Shown piece by piece: positions 1 through 7,425 of a DNA stretch of 8,114 nucleotides; the stretch's first letter is position 1; each line of letters begins with the position of its first letter. A model generated the notes under the pieces. It was not told the DNA's origin. It searched no databases and saw only the letters and a program-made list of their open reading frames with translations. Source of the stretch: JAEUJT01 sp044225205 (lineage in GTDB: Bacteria; Myxococcota; Myxococcia; Myxococcales; Myxococcaceae); the NCBI GenBank assembly GCA_044225205.1, contig JBGAIY010000363.1, forward strand, positions 1-8,114. Direction: 5' to 3'. The position numbers and the translations under genes are program-made.

Positions 1-2843
1 GCGATGGCGTCGCGCGGGCTCTGGCCTTCGTCGCGCTCGGCTTCAATGGCGAAGTCGATCATCATGATGGCGTTTTTCTTCACGATGCCGACCAGCAAGA
101 TCAAGCCGACCAGGGCGATGATCGACAGGTCGATGCCCGAGAGCAGCAACGCCACCAACGCCCCGACGCCCGCCGACGGCAGCGTCGACAAAATGGTGAT
201 GGGGTGAATCGCGCTCTCGTACAACACCCCCAGCACGATGAAGACGACGACCAGCGCCATGAGAATGAGCAGCGGCTGGCTCGACAACGAGTCTGAAAAC
301 ACCTGGGCCGTGCCCTGAAAACCGGCTTTGACGCTCGCGGGCAGGCCGATGCTCGCCTCGGCCCGGTGAATGGCCTCGACCGCCGACCCCAGCGCGACGC
401 CCGGCGCCACGTTGAACGACAACGTCGTCGAGGGAAATTGGCCTTGGTGGTTGATCGCGAGCGGCAGCGTGCCCGGCTCGACCCGCCCCAAGTCGCTCAG
501 CGGCACGAGCCCCCCCGCCGCACCCCGCACGTACAGCGCCCCCAGCGCCTCGGGGCCCTGCTGCAACGCCGGCGGCACTTCGAGCACCACCCGGTATTGG
601 TTGAGCTGGGTGAAACTCGTCGCCACCTGCCGTTGGCCGAACGCGTCGTACAACGTGTTGTCGATTTGCTGGGGCGTGACTCCGTAACGGGCCGCGCTGT
701 CACGGTCGATGACGAAGGTGAGCTGCAACCCGGCGGTCTGTTGGTCGGTCGCCACGTCTTTGAGTTCGGGCAACTTCTTGAGCGCGTCGAACAACCGCGG
801 CGCCCACGTTCGCAGCTCGTCGAGGTTCGCGGTCTGCAGGGTGTACTGGTACTGGGTGCGGGTCGGCCGGCCGCCGATGCGCAGGTCTTGCGCGGCTTGC
901 AAAAACAAATTCACGCCTTCGAGCTTCGCCAGCTTGGGCCGCAACCGGGCGATGATCTGATCGGCCGACGCCGTGCGCGGGGGGCTCTTCTTGAGCTCGA
1001 GAAACACGGTGCCCGTGTTCACCCCCGCCCCCGGCCCTCCGCCGATGAACGCGACCGTGTGGTTGATGTCGGGGTCTGACTCGAGCGCGGCCAGCACGCG
1101 CAACTGGCGCTCCTTCATCGAAGGGAACGAGACGTCTTGCGGGCCCTCGCTGAACCCGACCAACTGCCCCGTGTCTTGCTGGGGGAACAGCCCCTTCGGC
1201 ACCACGATGAACAGCGCCACGGCGCACACCATGAGCGTCAGCGTCACCGCCAACATCGAGCGCGGGTGGTCGAGCACCCACCCCAGTGCCCGGGCATAGC
1301 GCGCGACCAGCCGGTCGAAGGCCCGCTCGAGCGAGCGTGACAGCCGCCCGGGCAACCGCTCGCTTTGCGGCCGAAGCCACTTCGAACACATCATGGGGGT
1401 CAGGGTCAGCGAAATGAGCGCCGAGACGGCAATGGCCACCGCGAGCGTCACCGCGAATTCGCGAAACAGCCGCCCAATGATGCCGCCCATCAGCAACAAC
1501 GGTATGAACACCGCCAACAGCGACACGGTGATCGAAACGATGGTGAAGCCGATTTGTCGCGCTCCGGTGAGCGCCGCCTCGAGCGGGCGAGCCCCCTTTT
1601 CGATGGCCCGGGCGATGTTCTCGGTCACCACGATCGCGTCGTCGACCACGAAACCCGTCGAAATGGTCAGCGCCATCAACGACAAATTGTTGAGGCTGAA
1701 GCCCAACAGGTACATGACGCCGAAAGTGCCGACGAGCGACAACGGCACCGCGACCGACGGTATCGCGGTCGCCCGCCACGAGCGCAAAAACACGAACACC
1801 ACCAACACCACCAACACGACGCTGAGCGCCAACGTCTTTTCGACGTCTTCGACCGACGCGCGAATGGTGCCCGACCGGTCGAGCGCGACCTCGAGCGAAA
1901 TCGCCGCGGGCAACGAGCTTTTGAAATACGGCATGAGCCCCTTGATGCGGTCGATCGTCTCGATGATGTTCGCCCCGGGCTGCCGCCGAATGATCAGCAG
2001 CACCGCGCGGTGACCGTTCGTCCACGCGGCGGCGCGGTTGTTTTCGACGTCGTCGAACACCCGGGCAATGTCGCCCAGCCGGGTCACCGACCCCGCGTCG
2101 ACCTTGACGATGAGGGGGCTCCAGGCAGCGGCGCCGAAGAGCTGGTCATTCGCCGCCACCGACGAAGCCACCCGGTCAGACGCCAACACGCCTTTCGGCT
2201 GGTTCGACGTCGCCGCCACCAGCGCCAGGCGAACGTCTTCGAGCGTGAGCCCGACGCCCGCCAAGGTGCGCGGGTCGGCTTGCACCCGAACCGCCGGCTG
2301 CTGCCCACCGCCGACGAAGACCTGCCCCACGCCGGGCACCTGAGCGATTTTCTGGGCGAGGCGGGTGTTCGCCAGGTCGAACATTTCAGGCAGCGACACC
2401 GTGGGCGAGGTGAGCGACATGATGAGAATCGGCGCGTCGGCGGGGTTCACCTTGCGGTAATTCGGGCGAAACGGCAGGTCGGTCGGCAGCTCGGCCGAAG
2501 CGGCGTTGATGGCGGCCTGCACGTCGCGCGCGGCCGACTCGACGTCGCGGTTCAAGTCGAACTGCAGGGTGATCGACGTGGTGCCCAGCGAACTGGTCGA
2601 CGTCATTTCGGTGACCCCGGCGATGCGGCCGAAGCGCCGCTCGAGCGGAGTCGCCACCGCCGAAGCCATGGTCTCGGGGCTCGCCCCCGGCAAGTTCGCG
2701 CTGATGTTGATGGTCGGCGAATCGAACGCGGGCAGTGGCGCGACCGGCAGCTCGAAATACGCCGCCGACCCGGCCAGCAGCACGGCCACGGCCAACAGGG
2801 TGGTCGCCACCGGGCGGCGAATGAACGGCTCCGACAAGTTCAT
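1..2843 (-). CDS. mdtC: RND efflux transporter subunit, MdtC-like (3' end beyond window)
   Basis: Inner-membrane proton/drug antiporter of the HAE1 RND family, expected to assemble with the upstream MdtB-like subunit. I translated it by hand: 947 intact codons without a stop, start ATG at 2841-2843. E. coli MdtC is about 1025 residues, so roughly 80-90 C-terminal residues (TM11, TM12, tail) lie left of the window. Visible parts: TM1 near residues 10-28, first periplasmic loop to about 335, TM2-TM6 about 338-483, FPQQDTG-type motif near 553-559 opening the second periplasmic loop, TM8-TM10 about 857-930. Proton-relay residues D401 and D402 sit in TM4 (GFVVDDAIVV) and K923 in TM10 (GIVKKNAIMM). 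MdtC-type signatures are GRIAGVTEMTSTSSLG (72-87) and AARDVQAAINAA. The start overlaps the upstream stop as ATGA. No clear Shine-Dalgarno precedes it, so coupled reinitiation is likely. Family is certain; MdtC-type assignment is strong; substrate is unknown. Confidence 0.95.
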   Translation of the reverse strand, partial: MNLSEPFIRRPVATTLLAVAVLLAGSAAYFELPVAPLPAFDSPTINISANLPGASPETMASAVATPLERRFGRIAGVTEMTSTSSLGTTSITLQFDLNRDVESAARDVQAAINAASAELPTDLPFRPNYRKVNPADAPILIMSLTSPTVSLPEMFDLANTRLAQKIAQVPGVGQVFVGGGQQPAVRVQADPRTLAGVGLTLEDVRLALVAATSNQPKGVLASDRVASSVAANDQLFGAAAWSPLIVKVDAGSVTRLGDIARVFDDVENNRAAAWTNGHRAVLLIIRRQPGANIIETIDRIKGLMPYFKSSLPAAISLEVALDRSGTIRASVEDVEKTLALSVVLVVLVVFVFLRSWRATAIPSVAVPLSLVGTFGVMYLLGFSLNNLSLMALTISTGFVVDDAIVVTENIARAIEKGARPLEAALTGARQIGFTIVSITVSLLAVFIPLLLMGGIIGRLFREFAVTLAVAIAVSALISLTLTPMMCSKWLRPQSERLPGRLSRSLERAFDRLVARYARALGWVLDHPRSMLAVTLTLMVCAVALFIVVPKGLFPQQDTGQLVGFSEGPQDVSFPSMKERQLRVLAALESDPDINHTVAFIGGGPGAGVNTGTVFLELKKSPPRTASADQIIARLRPKLAKLEGVNLFLQAAQDLRIGGRPTRTQYQYTLQTANLDELRTWAPRLFDALKKLPELKDVATDQQTAGLQLTFVIDRDSAARYGVTPQQIDNTLYDAFGQRQVATSFTQLNQYRVVLEVPPALQQGPEALGALYVRGAAGGLVPLSDLGRVEPGTLPLAINHQGQFPSTTLSFNVAPGVALGSAVEAIHRAEASIGLPASVKAGFQGTAQVFSDSLSSQPLLILMALVVVFIVLGVLYESAIHPITILSTLPSAGVGALVALLLSGIDLSIIALVGLILLVGIVKKNAIMMIDFAIEAERDEGQSPRDAI
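49..91. repeat. copy 1 of 43-base exact repeat between the two RND genes
   Basis: Identical to 3156-3198 by direct comparison. It lies in the mdtC-like gene and encodes the TM10 segment around KKNAIMMIDFA, which carries the proton-relay lysine. The repeat reflects tandem duplication of the transporter genes plus strong constraint or gene conversion at this site. Confidence 0.85.
1795..1817. repeat. 9-base tandem repeat, about 2.5 copies, inside mdtC-like gene
   Basis: AACACCACC occurs at 1795-1803 and 1804-1812, followed by AACAC. On the coding strand it gives a Val/Leu run in TM2 (SVVLVVLVVFVF). The unit is a multiple of three, so slippage here would change helix length without a frameshift. 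Probably a by-product of hydrophobic codon use. Confidence 0.6.
2840..2843 (-). other. ATGA stop/start overlap, mdtB to mdtC
   Basis: The plus strand reads TCAT, so the minus strand is ATGA: TGA ends the mdtB-like gene (codons GTG CAG CCA TGA) and ATG begins the mdtC-like gene. With no clear Shine-Dalgarno ahead of the second start, reinitiation by the terminating ribosome is likely and would tie the amounts of the two subunits together. Confidence 0.93.
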
Positions 2844-5800
2844 GGCTGCACCGGGCGGGCCGCCGCGCCCTCGGGCAGGCCGCGAAACCGGCGCACCCGG
2901 CGAGAAAACCGGTCCATCATCAAATAAATGACGGGGGTCGTGAACAGGGTCAGCACCTGCGAGACCAACAGCCCCCCGACGATGCTGATGCCCAAGGGGC
3001 GCCGCAGCTCAGAACCCATGCCCGTGCCCACCGCGAGCGGCAAGCCGCCCAGCAACGCGGCCATGGTCGTCATCATGATCGGCCGAAACCGCAACAGGCA
3101 GGCTTCGAAAATGGAGTCGCGCGGGCCAAGGCCGCGGTCTCGTTCGGCCTCGAGCGCGAAGTCGATCATCATGATGGCGTTTTTCTTCACGATGCCGATG
3201 AGCAGCACCACGCCAATGAGCGCGATGATCGAAAATTCGCCGCCAAAGAGCATCAACGCCAACAGCGCGCCGACACCCGCCGACGGCAAGGTCGACAGAA
3301 TCGTCAGCGGGTGAATGAAGCTCTCGTAGAGCACCCCCAGCACAATGTAGACGGTGATGAGCGCCGCCAAAATGAGCAGCGGCTCACTCGCGAGCGACTC
3401 CGAAAACGCGTGCGCGGCGCCTTGAAAATTCGAATGCACGCCCGGCGGCACGTCGAGCTTCTTGAGCAAGCGCTCGACCGAGTCGACCGCGTTGCCCAGC
3501 GACGAGCCCTCTTTGACGTTGAACGACAAGGTCACCGCGCGAAATTGGCCCTGGTGGCTCAGCGCCAACGGCGCCGACCGGGTTTCAACGTGCACGAGTT
3601 GCGAGAGCGCCACCGCGTCGCCCGACGCGCTGCGCACGTAGAGCGAGCGCAGCGCGGTGGGGTCGGTCGCGTACCCAGGCTTCACCTCGAGAATGACGCG
3701 GTACAGGTTGAGCTGCGTGTAAATGGTCGACACCTGGCGCTGCCCGAATGCGTCGTACAACGTGTCGTCGATGGCCTGGGTGGTCACGCCGAGCCTCGCC
3801 GCCGTGTCACGGTCGATGGTGACGTGCGTCACGGGCCCGAAGTCTTGCTGGTCAGACGCCACGTCTTTGAGGTCGGGCAAGGTCTTCATCGCCTCCAGCA
3901 CCCTGGGGGCCCACGCCTCGAGTTCGGTGGGGTCGGCGTCTTCGAGCGTCAGTTGAAATTGCGTGCGGCTCACCCGGTTGTCGACCTGGAGGTCTTGCGC
4001 GGCCTGCAGGTACACGGCGACGCCCACGACCGACGACAGGCTGGCCTGGAGCCGGCGAATGACGTCTTCGGCCGTGGCGCTTCGCCGCGAGCGGGGGGTG
4101 AGCGCGATCGACAGACGGCCGCTGTTGGTGGTCGGGTTCGTGCCGTCAGCGCCGATGAACGCCGCGACCGACTCTACGTCGGGGTCGTGCAACACCACGT
4201 CGATGACGCGTTCTTGCAGGCCGCTCATGGCGGCGAAGCTGGTGTCGCCGCTCGCCTGGGTGACGCCCAGCAACAACCCGGTGTCTTGCTGGGGGAAAAA
4301 GCCTTTCGGTATGACCACGGTGAGCACGACGGTCAGCACCACCGTCGCCGCGGTGACGAGCAGCGTGAAGGTCTGGTGGTCGAGCACCCAGGTGAGCCCG
4401 CGCCGGTACACCGCCAGCAGGCCGTCGAAGACCCGTTCAGACAGCACGAAGAGCCGGCCGCGCGGGGCGTCTTTCGGTTCGGCCCGCAGCACGTGCGCGC
4501 CCATCATGGGGGTCAGGGTGAGCGACAACACCGCCGACACGGCGATGGCGGCGCTGAGCGTCACCGCGAATTCGCGAAACAAGCGACCGATGAGGCCCCC
4601 CATGAACAACAGCGGTATCAACACCGCGATCAGCGACACCGTCAGCGAAATGATGGTGAAGCCGATTTGCTTCGCGCCCTTGAGCGCGGCTTCGAACGGC
4701 GAGTCACCCTCTTCGAGAAACCGCGAAATGTTCTCGAGCATGACGATGGCGTCGTCGACCACGAAGCCGGTCGAAATGGTGAGCGCCATGAGCGAAAGGT
4801 TGTTGAGGCTGAAGCCCAACAGGGCCATGACGCCGAACGTGCCGACGAGCGACAACGGCACCGTGATGCTGGGTATGAGCGTCGCTCGCACGTTGCGCAG
4901 AAACGCGAAAATCACCAAGACCACCAAACCCACGGTCAGCGTCAGCGTGAATTCGACGTCTTCGACCGACGCGCGCACGGTCTCGGTGCGGTCTGACAAC
5001 ACGGTCACGGTGAGCCCTTGCGGCAGCGACGCCTGCAGCTGGGGCAACAGCGCTTTGACCCGGTCGGCCACCTGAATGACGTTCGCGCCTGGCTGGCGCT
5101 GCACGTTGAGAATGACCGCGCGCTGGCGGTTGGCCCACCCGGCGAGCGCCGCGTTTTCGACACCGTCGACCACGTCGGCGATTTCGCGCAGCCGCAGCGG
5201 CGCCCCGTTCTTGTACGCCAACACCAGGGGGCGAAACGCTTCGGCCGAGGTGAGCTGGTCGTTCGTCGCCAGGGTGTATTCTTGGCGGGCCCCGTCGAGC
5301 GTGCCTTTGGGCTGGTTCACGTTGGCGGCCACGAGCGCGGCGCGCACGTCTTCGAGCGTGAGCGACGAACCGGCCAACGCCACGGGGTCGACTTGCACGC
5401 GCACCGCCGGCTTCTGGCCGCCATTGAGGCTCACCAAGCCGACTCCCGAAACCTGCGAAATTTTCTGCGCCAAAATCGAATCGGCCAGGTCGTCGACCTG
5501 CGCCAACGAAAGGCTCGCCGACGAGAGCGCGAGCGTGAGAATCGGCGTGTCGGCGGGGTTCGCCTTGCTGTAGGTGGGCGGCCCGGGCAGCGTGCGCGGC
5601 AACACGCTCGCCGCGGCGTTGATGGCGGCTTGCACGTCTTGTTCGGCCGCGTCGATGTTGCGGTCTAAGTCGAACTGCAGGGTGATTTGCGAGCTGCCCT
5701 GGCTGCTCACCGACGTCATTTGGGTCAGCGACGGCATTTGGCCGAACTGGCGCTCGAGCGGGGTGGTGACGGCCGACGCCATGGTCTCGGCGCTCGCGCC

Positions 5801-5956
5801 CGGCAGCGAGGTCGACACGGCGATGGTCGGGTAGTCGACTTGCGGCAGCGCGGCGACGGGCAGCTTGCGAAACGCGACGACGCCCGACACCAGCAGCCCG
5901 AGCGTCAGCAACGTCGTGGCGACGGGGCGGCGAATGAAGGGTTCTGACACGCTCAT
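2840..5956 (-). CDS. mdtB: RND efflux transporter subunit, MdtB-like
   Basis: Complete 1038-residue inner-membrane RND transporter, HAE1 family, close to the length of E. coli MdtB. It should exchange protons for drugs or other amphiphiles and, by analogy with MdtB2C heterotrimers, assemble with the downstream MdtC-like subunit. TM1 is near residues 10-29, periplasmic loop 1 about 30-335, TM2-TM6 about 338-483, TM7 about 530-550, the motif KGFFPQQDTG at 551-560, loop 2 to about 855, and TM8-TM12 about 859-1012. The full proton relay is visible: D401 and D402 in TM4, K925 in TM10, and R956 and T963 in TM11, matching AcrB D407/D408/K940/R971/T978. MdtB-type features include ERQFGQM (68-74), the AEQDVQAAINAA run and SDRTETVRASVEDV (321-334). 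The start ATG at 5954-5956 overlaps the adaptor stop, with GGGG six bases upstream; the stop overlaps the next gene. No lost residue or frameshift seen. Confidence 0.97.
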   Translation of the reverse strand: MSVSEPFIRRPVATTLLTLGLLVSGVVAFRKLPVAALPQVDYPTIAVSTSLPGASAETMASAVTTPLERQFGQMPSLTQMTSVSSQGSSQITLQFDLDRNIDAAEQDVQAAINAAASVLPRTLPGPPTYSKANPADTPILTLALSSASLSLAQVDDLADSILAQKISQVSGVGLVSLNGGQKPAVRVQVDPVALAGSSLTLEDVRAALVAANVNQPKGTLDGARQEYTLATNDQLTSAEAFRPLVLAYKNGAPLRLREIADVVDGVENAALAGWANRQRAVILNVQRQPGANVIQVADRVKALLPQLQASLPQGLTVTVLSDRTETVRASVEDVEFTLTLTVGLVVLVIFAFLRNVRATLIPSITVPLSLVGTFGVMALLGFSLNNLSLMALTISTGFVVDDAIVMLENISRFLEEGDSPFEAALKGAKQIGFTIISLTVSLIAVLIPLLFMGGLIGRLFREFAVTLSAAIAVSAVLSLTLTPMMGAHVLRAEPKDAPRGRLFVLSERVFDGLLAVYRRGLTWVLDHQTFTLLVTAATVVLTVVLTVVIPKGFFPQQDTGLLLGVTQASGDTSFAAMSGLQERVIDVVLHDPDVESVAAFIGADGTNPTTNSGRLSIALTPRSRRSATAEDVIRRLQASLSSVVGVAVYLQAAQDLQVDNRVSRTQFQLTLEDADPTELEAWAPRVLEAMKTLPDLKDVASDQQDFGPVTHVTIDRDTAARLGVTTQAIDDTLYDAFGQRQVSTIYTQLNLYRVILEVKPGYATDPTALRSLYVRSASGDAVALSQLVHVETRSAPLALSHQGQFRAVTLSFNVKEGSSLGNAVDSVERLLKKLDVPPGVHSNFQGAAHAFSESLASEPLLILAALITVYIVLGVLYESFIHPLTILSTLPSAGVGALLALMLFGGEFSIIALIGVVLLIGIVKKNAIMMIDFALEAERDRGLGPRDSIFEACLLRFRPIMMTTMAALLGGLPLAVGTGMGSELRRPLGISIVGGLLVSQVLTLFTTPVIYLMMDRFSRRVRRFRGLPEGAAARPVQP
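3156..3198. repeat. copy 2 of 43-base exact repeat between the two RND genes
   Basis: Matches 49-91 at every base. It lies at the equivalent TM10 position of the mdtB-like gene. Further near-identical stretches between the paralogues surround TM4 to TM6 (for example 1688-1710 against 4801-4823). Confidence 0.85.
5953..5956 (-). other. ATGA stop/start overlap, mdtA to mdtB
   Basis: The adaptor ends in TGA at 5953-5955 and the MdtB-like gene starts with ATG at 5954-5956. A GGGG run six bases upstream of the ATG may help ribosome binding. Identical overlaps at both junctions show a tightly packed single operon. Confidence 0.93.
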
Positions 5957-7119
5957 CGCGCGCCCCGTGCGTCGGGCCCGAGCGCCGCCCGCGCGTCGAC
6001 CACCGCCCCGGGTTTCAACTGGCTCTGGCCGTCGACGACGACCCGCTCTCCTTCGGCGAGCCCGGCATTCATGACGGCGAGCGCGCCTTCAATGAGGTCG
6101 ACTTCGACGGGCCGCGCCTGCACGGTCTCGTCGGCGCCCACCACGTACACGAACGTGCCTTGCGGCCCCCGCTGAATCGCCGCCGCCGCCACGACGAGCG
6201 CGTCTTTCTTAATTTCGACCGTGAGCCGCGCCTTGACGAATTGGTTGGGCCAGAGCGCGCGCTGGGGGTTGCCGAAAAGCGCCTTCAACTTCAGGGTGCC
6301 GGTGCCCAAGCGCACCCGCCCGTCACGCGACCACACCTCGACCGCGAGGGCTCCGCGCGAAAAAGCGGCCTGAATTCGGGCCACTTCGTCTTGCGGCACG
6401 GTGAACACGACGGCCATGGGGTCGAGCTGGGTGAGCACGACCAGCGGCGTGGCGTCGACCGCGCGCACCATGTTGCCCGGGTCGACCTGGCGAAGGCCCG
6501 CCACGCCCTCAATGGGGGCGACCACGTGTGAATATTCGAGCTGCAGCTTCGCGGCGTCGTTCGCGGCCTTCGACATGCCGAGCGTGGCCTCGTTTTGCGC
6601 CACCAGCGCGCGTTGGTCGTCGACCACCTGTTGGGCCACCAGGTTCTGTTCGCGCAGCTGCAGGTCGCGGTCGAGCGTGAGCTTCGCGTTTTGGAGCTGC
6701 GCTGCGTCGCGCGCCATGGTGGCCGCCGTCTGCGCGACCGAGTTGATGTACGGCCGCGGGTCGATTTGCGCCAACAGCTGGCCTTTCTTCACGACCGCCC
6801 CCTCTTGAAACGCGACGCTCATCAGCGGGCCGTCGACTTGGGCGCGCACCGCCACGGTCGCCATGGGCGTCGCGGTGCCCAGCCCTTCGAGCACCACCGG
6901 TACGTCGCGCCGAGCGACCGTTTCGAACAGCACCGGCACTTTGCGCTCACCCGCACTCGGGCCCGCCCCGCGCTTGCCGTCGGCCGAGGCCTTGCCCGGC
7001 GCCGCGTCGGACGCCCCGCGGGCGCACCCGAGGCCCACCACCGCCACCAACGCCACCGCCACGCCGAAGCGTCGCGGCCAGGCACCGAGGGGCCCCACTG
7101 AAACATGCATGAACGCCAT
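5953..7119 (-). CDS. mdtA: periplasmic adaptor (membrane fusion protein), MdtA-like, probable lipoprotein
   Basis: A 388-residue RND-type adaptor that should link the two transporters to a TolC-type channel encoded elsewhere. A basic/hydrophobic leader (about residues 16-31) ends in GLGC with Cys32, suggesting lipid anchoring. The -3 residue is Gly rather than Leu/Val, so the lipobox is imperfect. A Gly/Ala/Ser/Lys-rich spacer (33-59) follows. Lipoyl half-motif 1 spans about 90-121 (FQEGAVVKKGQLLAQIDP), an alpha-helical hairpin about 122-195, lipoyl half 2 about 196-213 (APIEGVAGLRQVDPGN), beta-barrel about 226-303 and membrane-proximal domain about 304-375. Compared with MdtA, the barrel appears to lack about 16 residues near 272-276, including the usual DNQID turn. 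Two starts are possible: Met1 at 7119 has GGGG only 2 bases upstream, while Met4 at 7110 has it 11 bases upstream, so the true start may be Met4. First gene of the operon; its stop overlaps the mdtB start as ATGA. Confidence 0.94.
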   Translation of the reverse strand: MAFMHVSVGPLGAWPRRFGVAVALVAVVGLGCARGASDAAPGKASADGKRGAGPSAGERKVPVLFETVARRDVPVVLEGLGTATPMATVAVRAQVDGPLMSVAFQEGAVVKKGQLLAQIDPRPYINSVAQTAATMARDAAQLQNAKLTLDRDLQLREQNLVAQQVVDDQRALVAQNEATLGMSKAANDAAKLQLEYSHVVAPIEGVAGLRQVDPGNMVRAVDATPLVVLTQLDPMAVVFTVPQDEVARIQAAFSRGALAVEVWSRDGRVRLGTGTLKLKALFGNPQRALWPNQFVKARLTVEIKKDALVVAAAAIQRGPQGTFVYVVGADETVQARPVEVDLIEGALAVMNAGLAEGERVVVDGQSQLKPGAVVDARAALGPDARGAR

Positions 7120-7137
7120 GACCCCAGTTACGACCGA

Positions 7138-7147
7138 GCCGGCCGGC
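7138..7147. repeat. 10-base perfect palindrome in the pump operon leader
   Basis: GCCGGCCGGC reads the same on both strands and lies 19-28 bases upstream of the annotated adaptor start. It might shape the leader RNA or bind a protein. Pure G/C palindromes are common in DNA of this composition, so little weight is given. Confidence 0.25.
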
Positions 7148-7161
7148 GTGCATCACCGTTT

Positions 7162-7174
7162 CCGACCAAGTCGG
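7162..7174. repeat. perfect inverted repeat, 5-base arms
   Basis: CCGAC-caa-GTCGG is a perfect 5-base inverted repeat around a 3-base centre, 43-55 bases upstream of the annotated adaptor start. It could be a small operator or a weak hairpin in the pump mRNA leader. Arms this short arise often by chance in GC-rich DNA. Confidence 0.3.
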
Positions 7175-7179
7175 GCGAA

Positions 7180-7212
7180 CACGTGACGAACGGCCACTTT
7201 CACGAGACGAAC
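7180..7212. repeat. 12-base direct repeat at 21-base spacing, possible operator
   Basis: CACGTGACGAAC at 7180-7191 and CACGAGACGAAC at 7201-7212 differ at one base and start exactly 21 bases apart, two turns of B-DNA. They lie 61-93 bases upstream of the annotated adaptor start. Same-face direct repeats of this kind are typical of response-regulator sites, so control of the pump operon is an inference. A related 11-mer, GCGAAC followed by ACGTG or GCGTG, occurs at 7175-7185 and 7361-7371. Confidence 0.4.
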
Positions 7213-7279
7213 CGCGGCGGGCCCGACGCCCCGCGACCAGACACATTTCCGCTCCAGCGGACAGGGGCACTTTTCGGCG

Positions 7280-7308
7280 TTGACCCAGCGGTCGGCGACA
7301 CCTATCTC
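7280..7308 (+). promoter_or_regulatory. candidate sigma70-type promoter for the exported-protein gene
   Basis: TTGACC at 7280-7285 matches five of six bases of the -35 consensus. After a 17-base spacer, TATCTC at 7303-7308 matches the first three -10 bases only. Transcription would begin near 7315 and give a leader of about 110 bases before the ATG at 7426. The spacing is ideal but the -10 is weak, and the consensus may differ in this organism. Confidence 0.35.
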
Positions 7309-7412
7309 GGGGGCCGTTCGAATCGAAGTCGTGTCGTTCATTCGAAACAGCCAGGTGGGGGCGAACGCGTGCCTCCCGGGCTGAGCAGCACCGCTGTTTT
7401 CACTTCACGTTT

Positions 7413-7420
7413 GGGGGAAG
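7413..7420 (+). promoter_or_regulatory. ribosome binding site of the exported-protein gene
   Basis: GGGGGAAG is purine-rich and ends five bases before the ATG at 7426. It is the clearest Shine-Dalgarno-like stretch near a start in this window and fixes the start of this gene. Confidence 0.6.
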
Positions 7421-7425
7421 CACAC

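Larger units (their letters stand above)
7120..7425. promoter_or_regulatory. divergent intergenic region between pump operon and exported-protein gene
   Basis: These 306 bases separate two genes transcribed away from each other, so promoters for both should lie here. I see a right-facing promoter candidate, a spaced 12-base direct repeat, a perfect inverted repeat with a 3-base loop and a 10-base palindrome, each listed separately. TTCGAA occurs twice (7317-7322 and 7341-7346), 24 bases apart. No convincing -35/-10 pair was found for the leftward operon. No tRNA, terminator or convincing protein gene is visible. Confidence 0.7.

Noticed and set aside
700..2025. 441-codon open frame on the minus strand in another frame of the mdtC-like gene
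   Set aside because: It is an off-frame reading of the transporter with Arg/Gly/His-rich sequence; the true frame was translated through the whole region without a break.
1365..2927. 520-codon open frame on the plus strand, opposite the mdtC-like gene
   Set aside because: Its product is Arg/His/Gln/Asp-rich without domains, the typical antisense shadow of a high-GC coding gene. The opposite strand encodes a fully recognisable RND transporter.
3311..4996. 561-codon open frame on the plus strand, opposite the mdtB-like gene
   Set aside because: Same low-complexity Arg/Gln/His composition, antisense to a conserved transporter, and no start signal or family resemblance.
7153..7341. 62-codon open frame on the minus strand in the intergenic region, with a CPCPLERKC stretch
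   Set aside because: The Cys cluster drew attention, but there is no Shine-Dalgarno before its ATG, codon ends are less G/C-rich than in the real genes, and it covers the candidate promoter and repeats. A conserved homologue would reopen it.
7361..7395. Possible terminator or attenuator hairpin before the exported-protein gene
   Set aside because: CCCGGG is present, but there is no longer complementary stem and no T-run placed to act as an intrinsic terminator.
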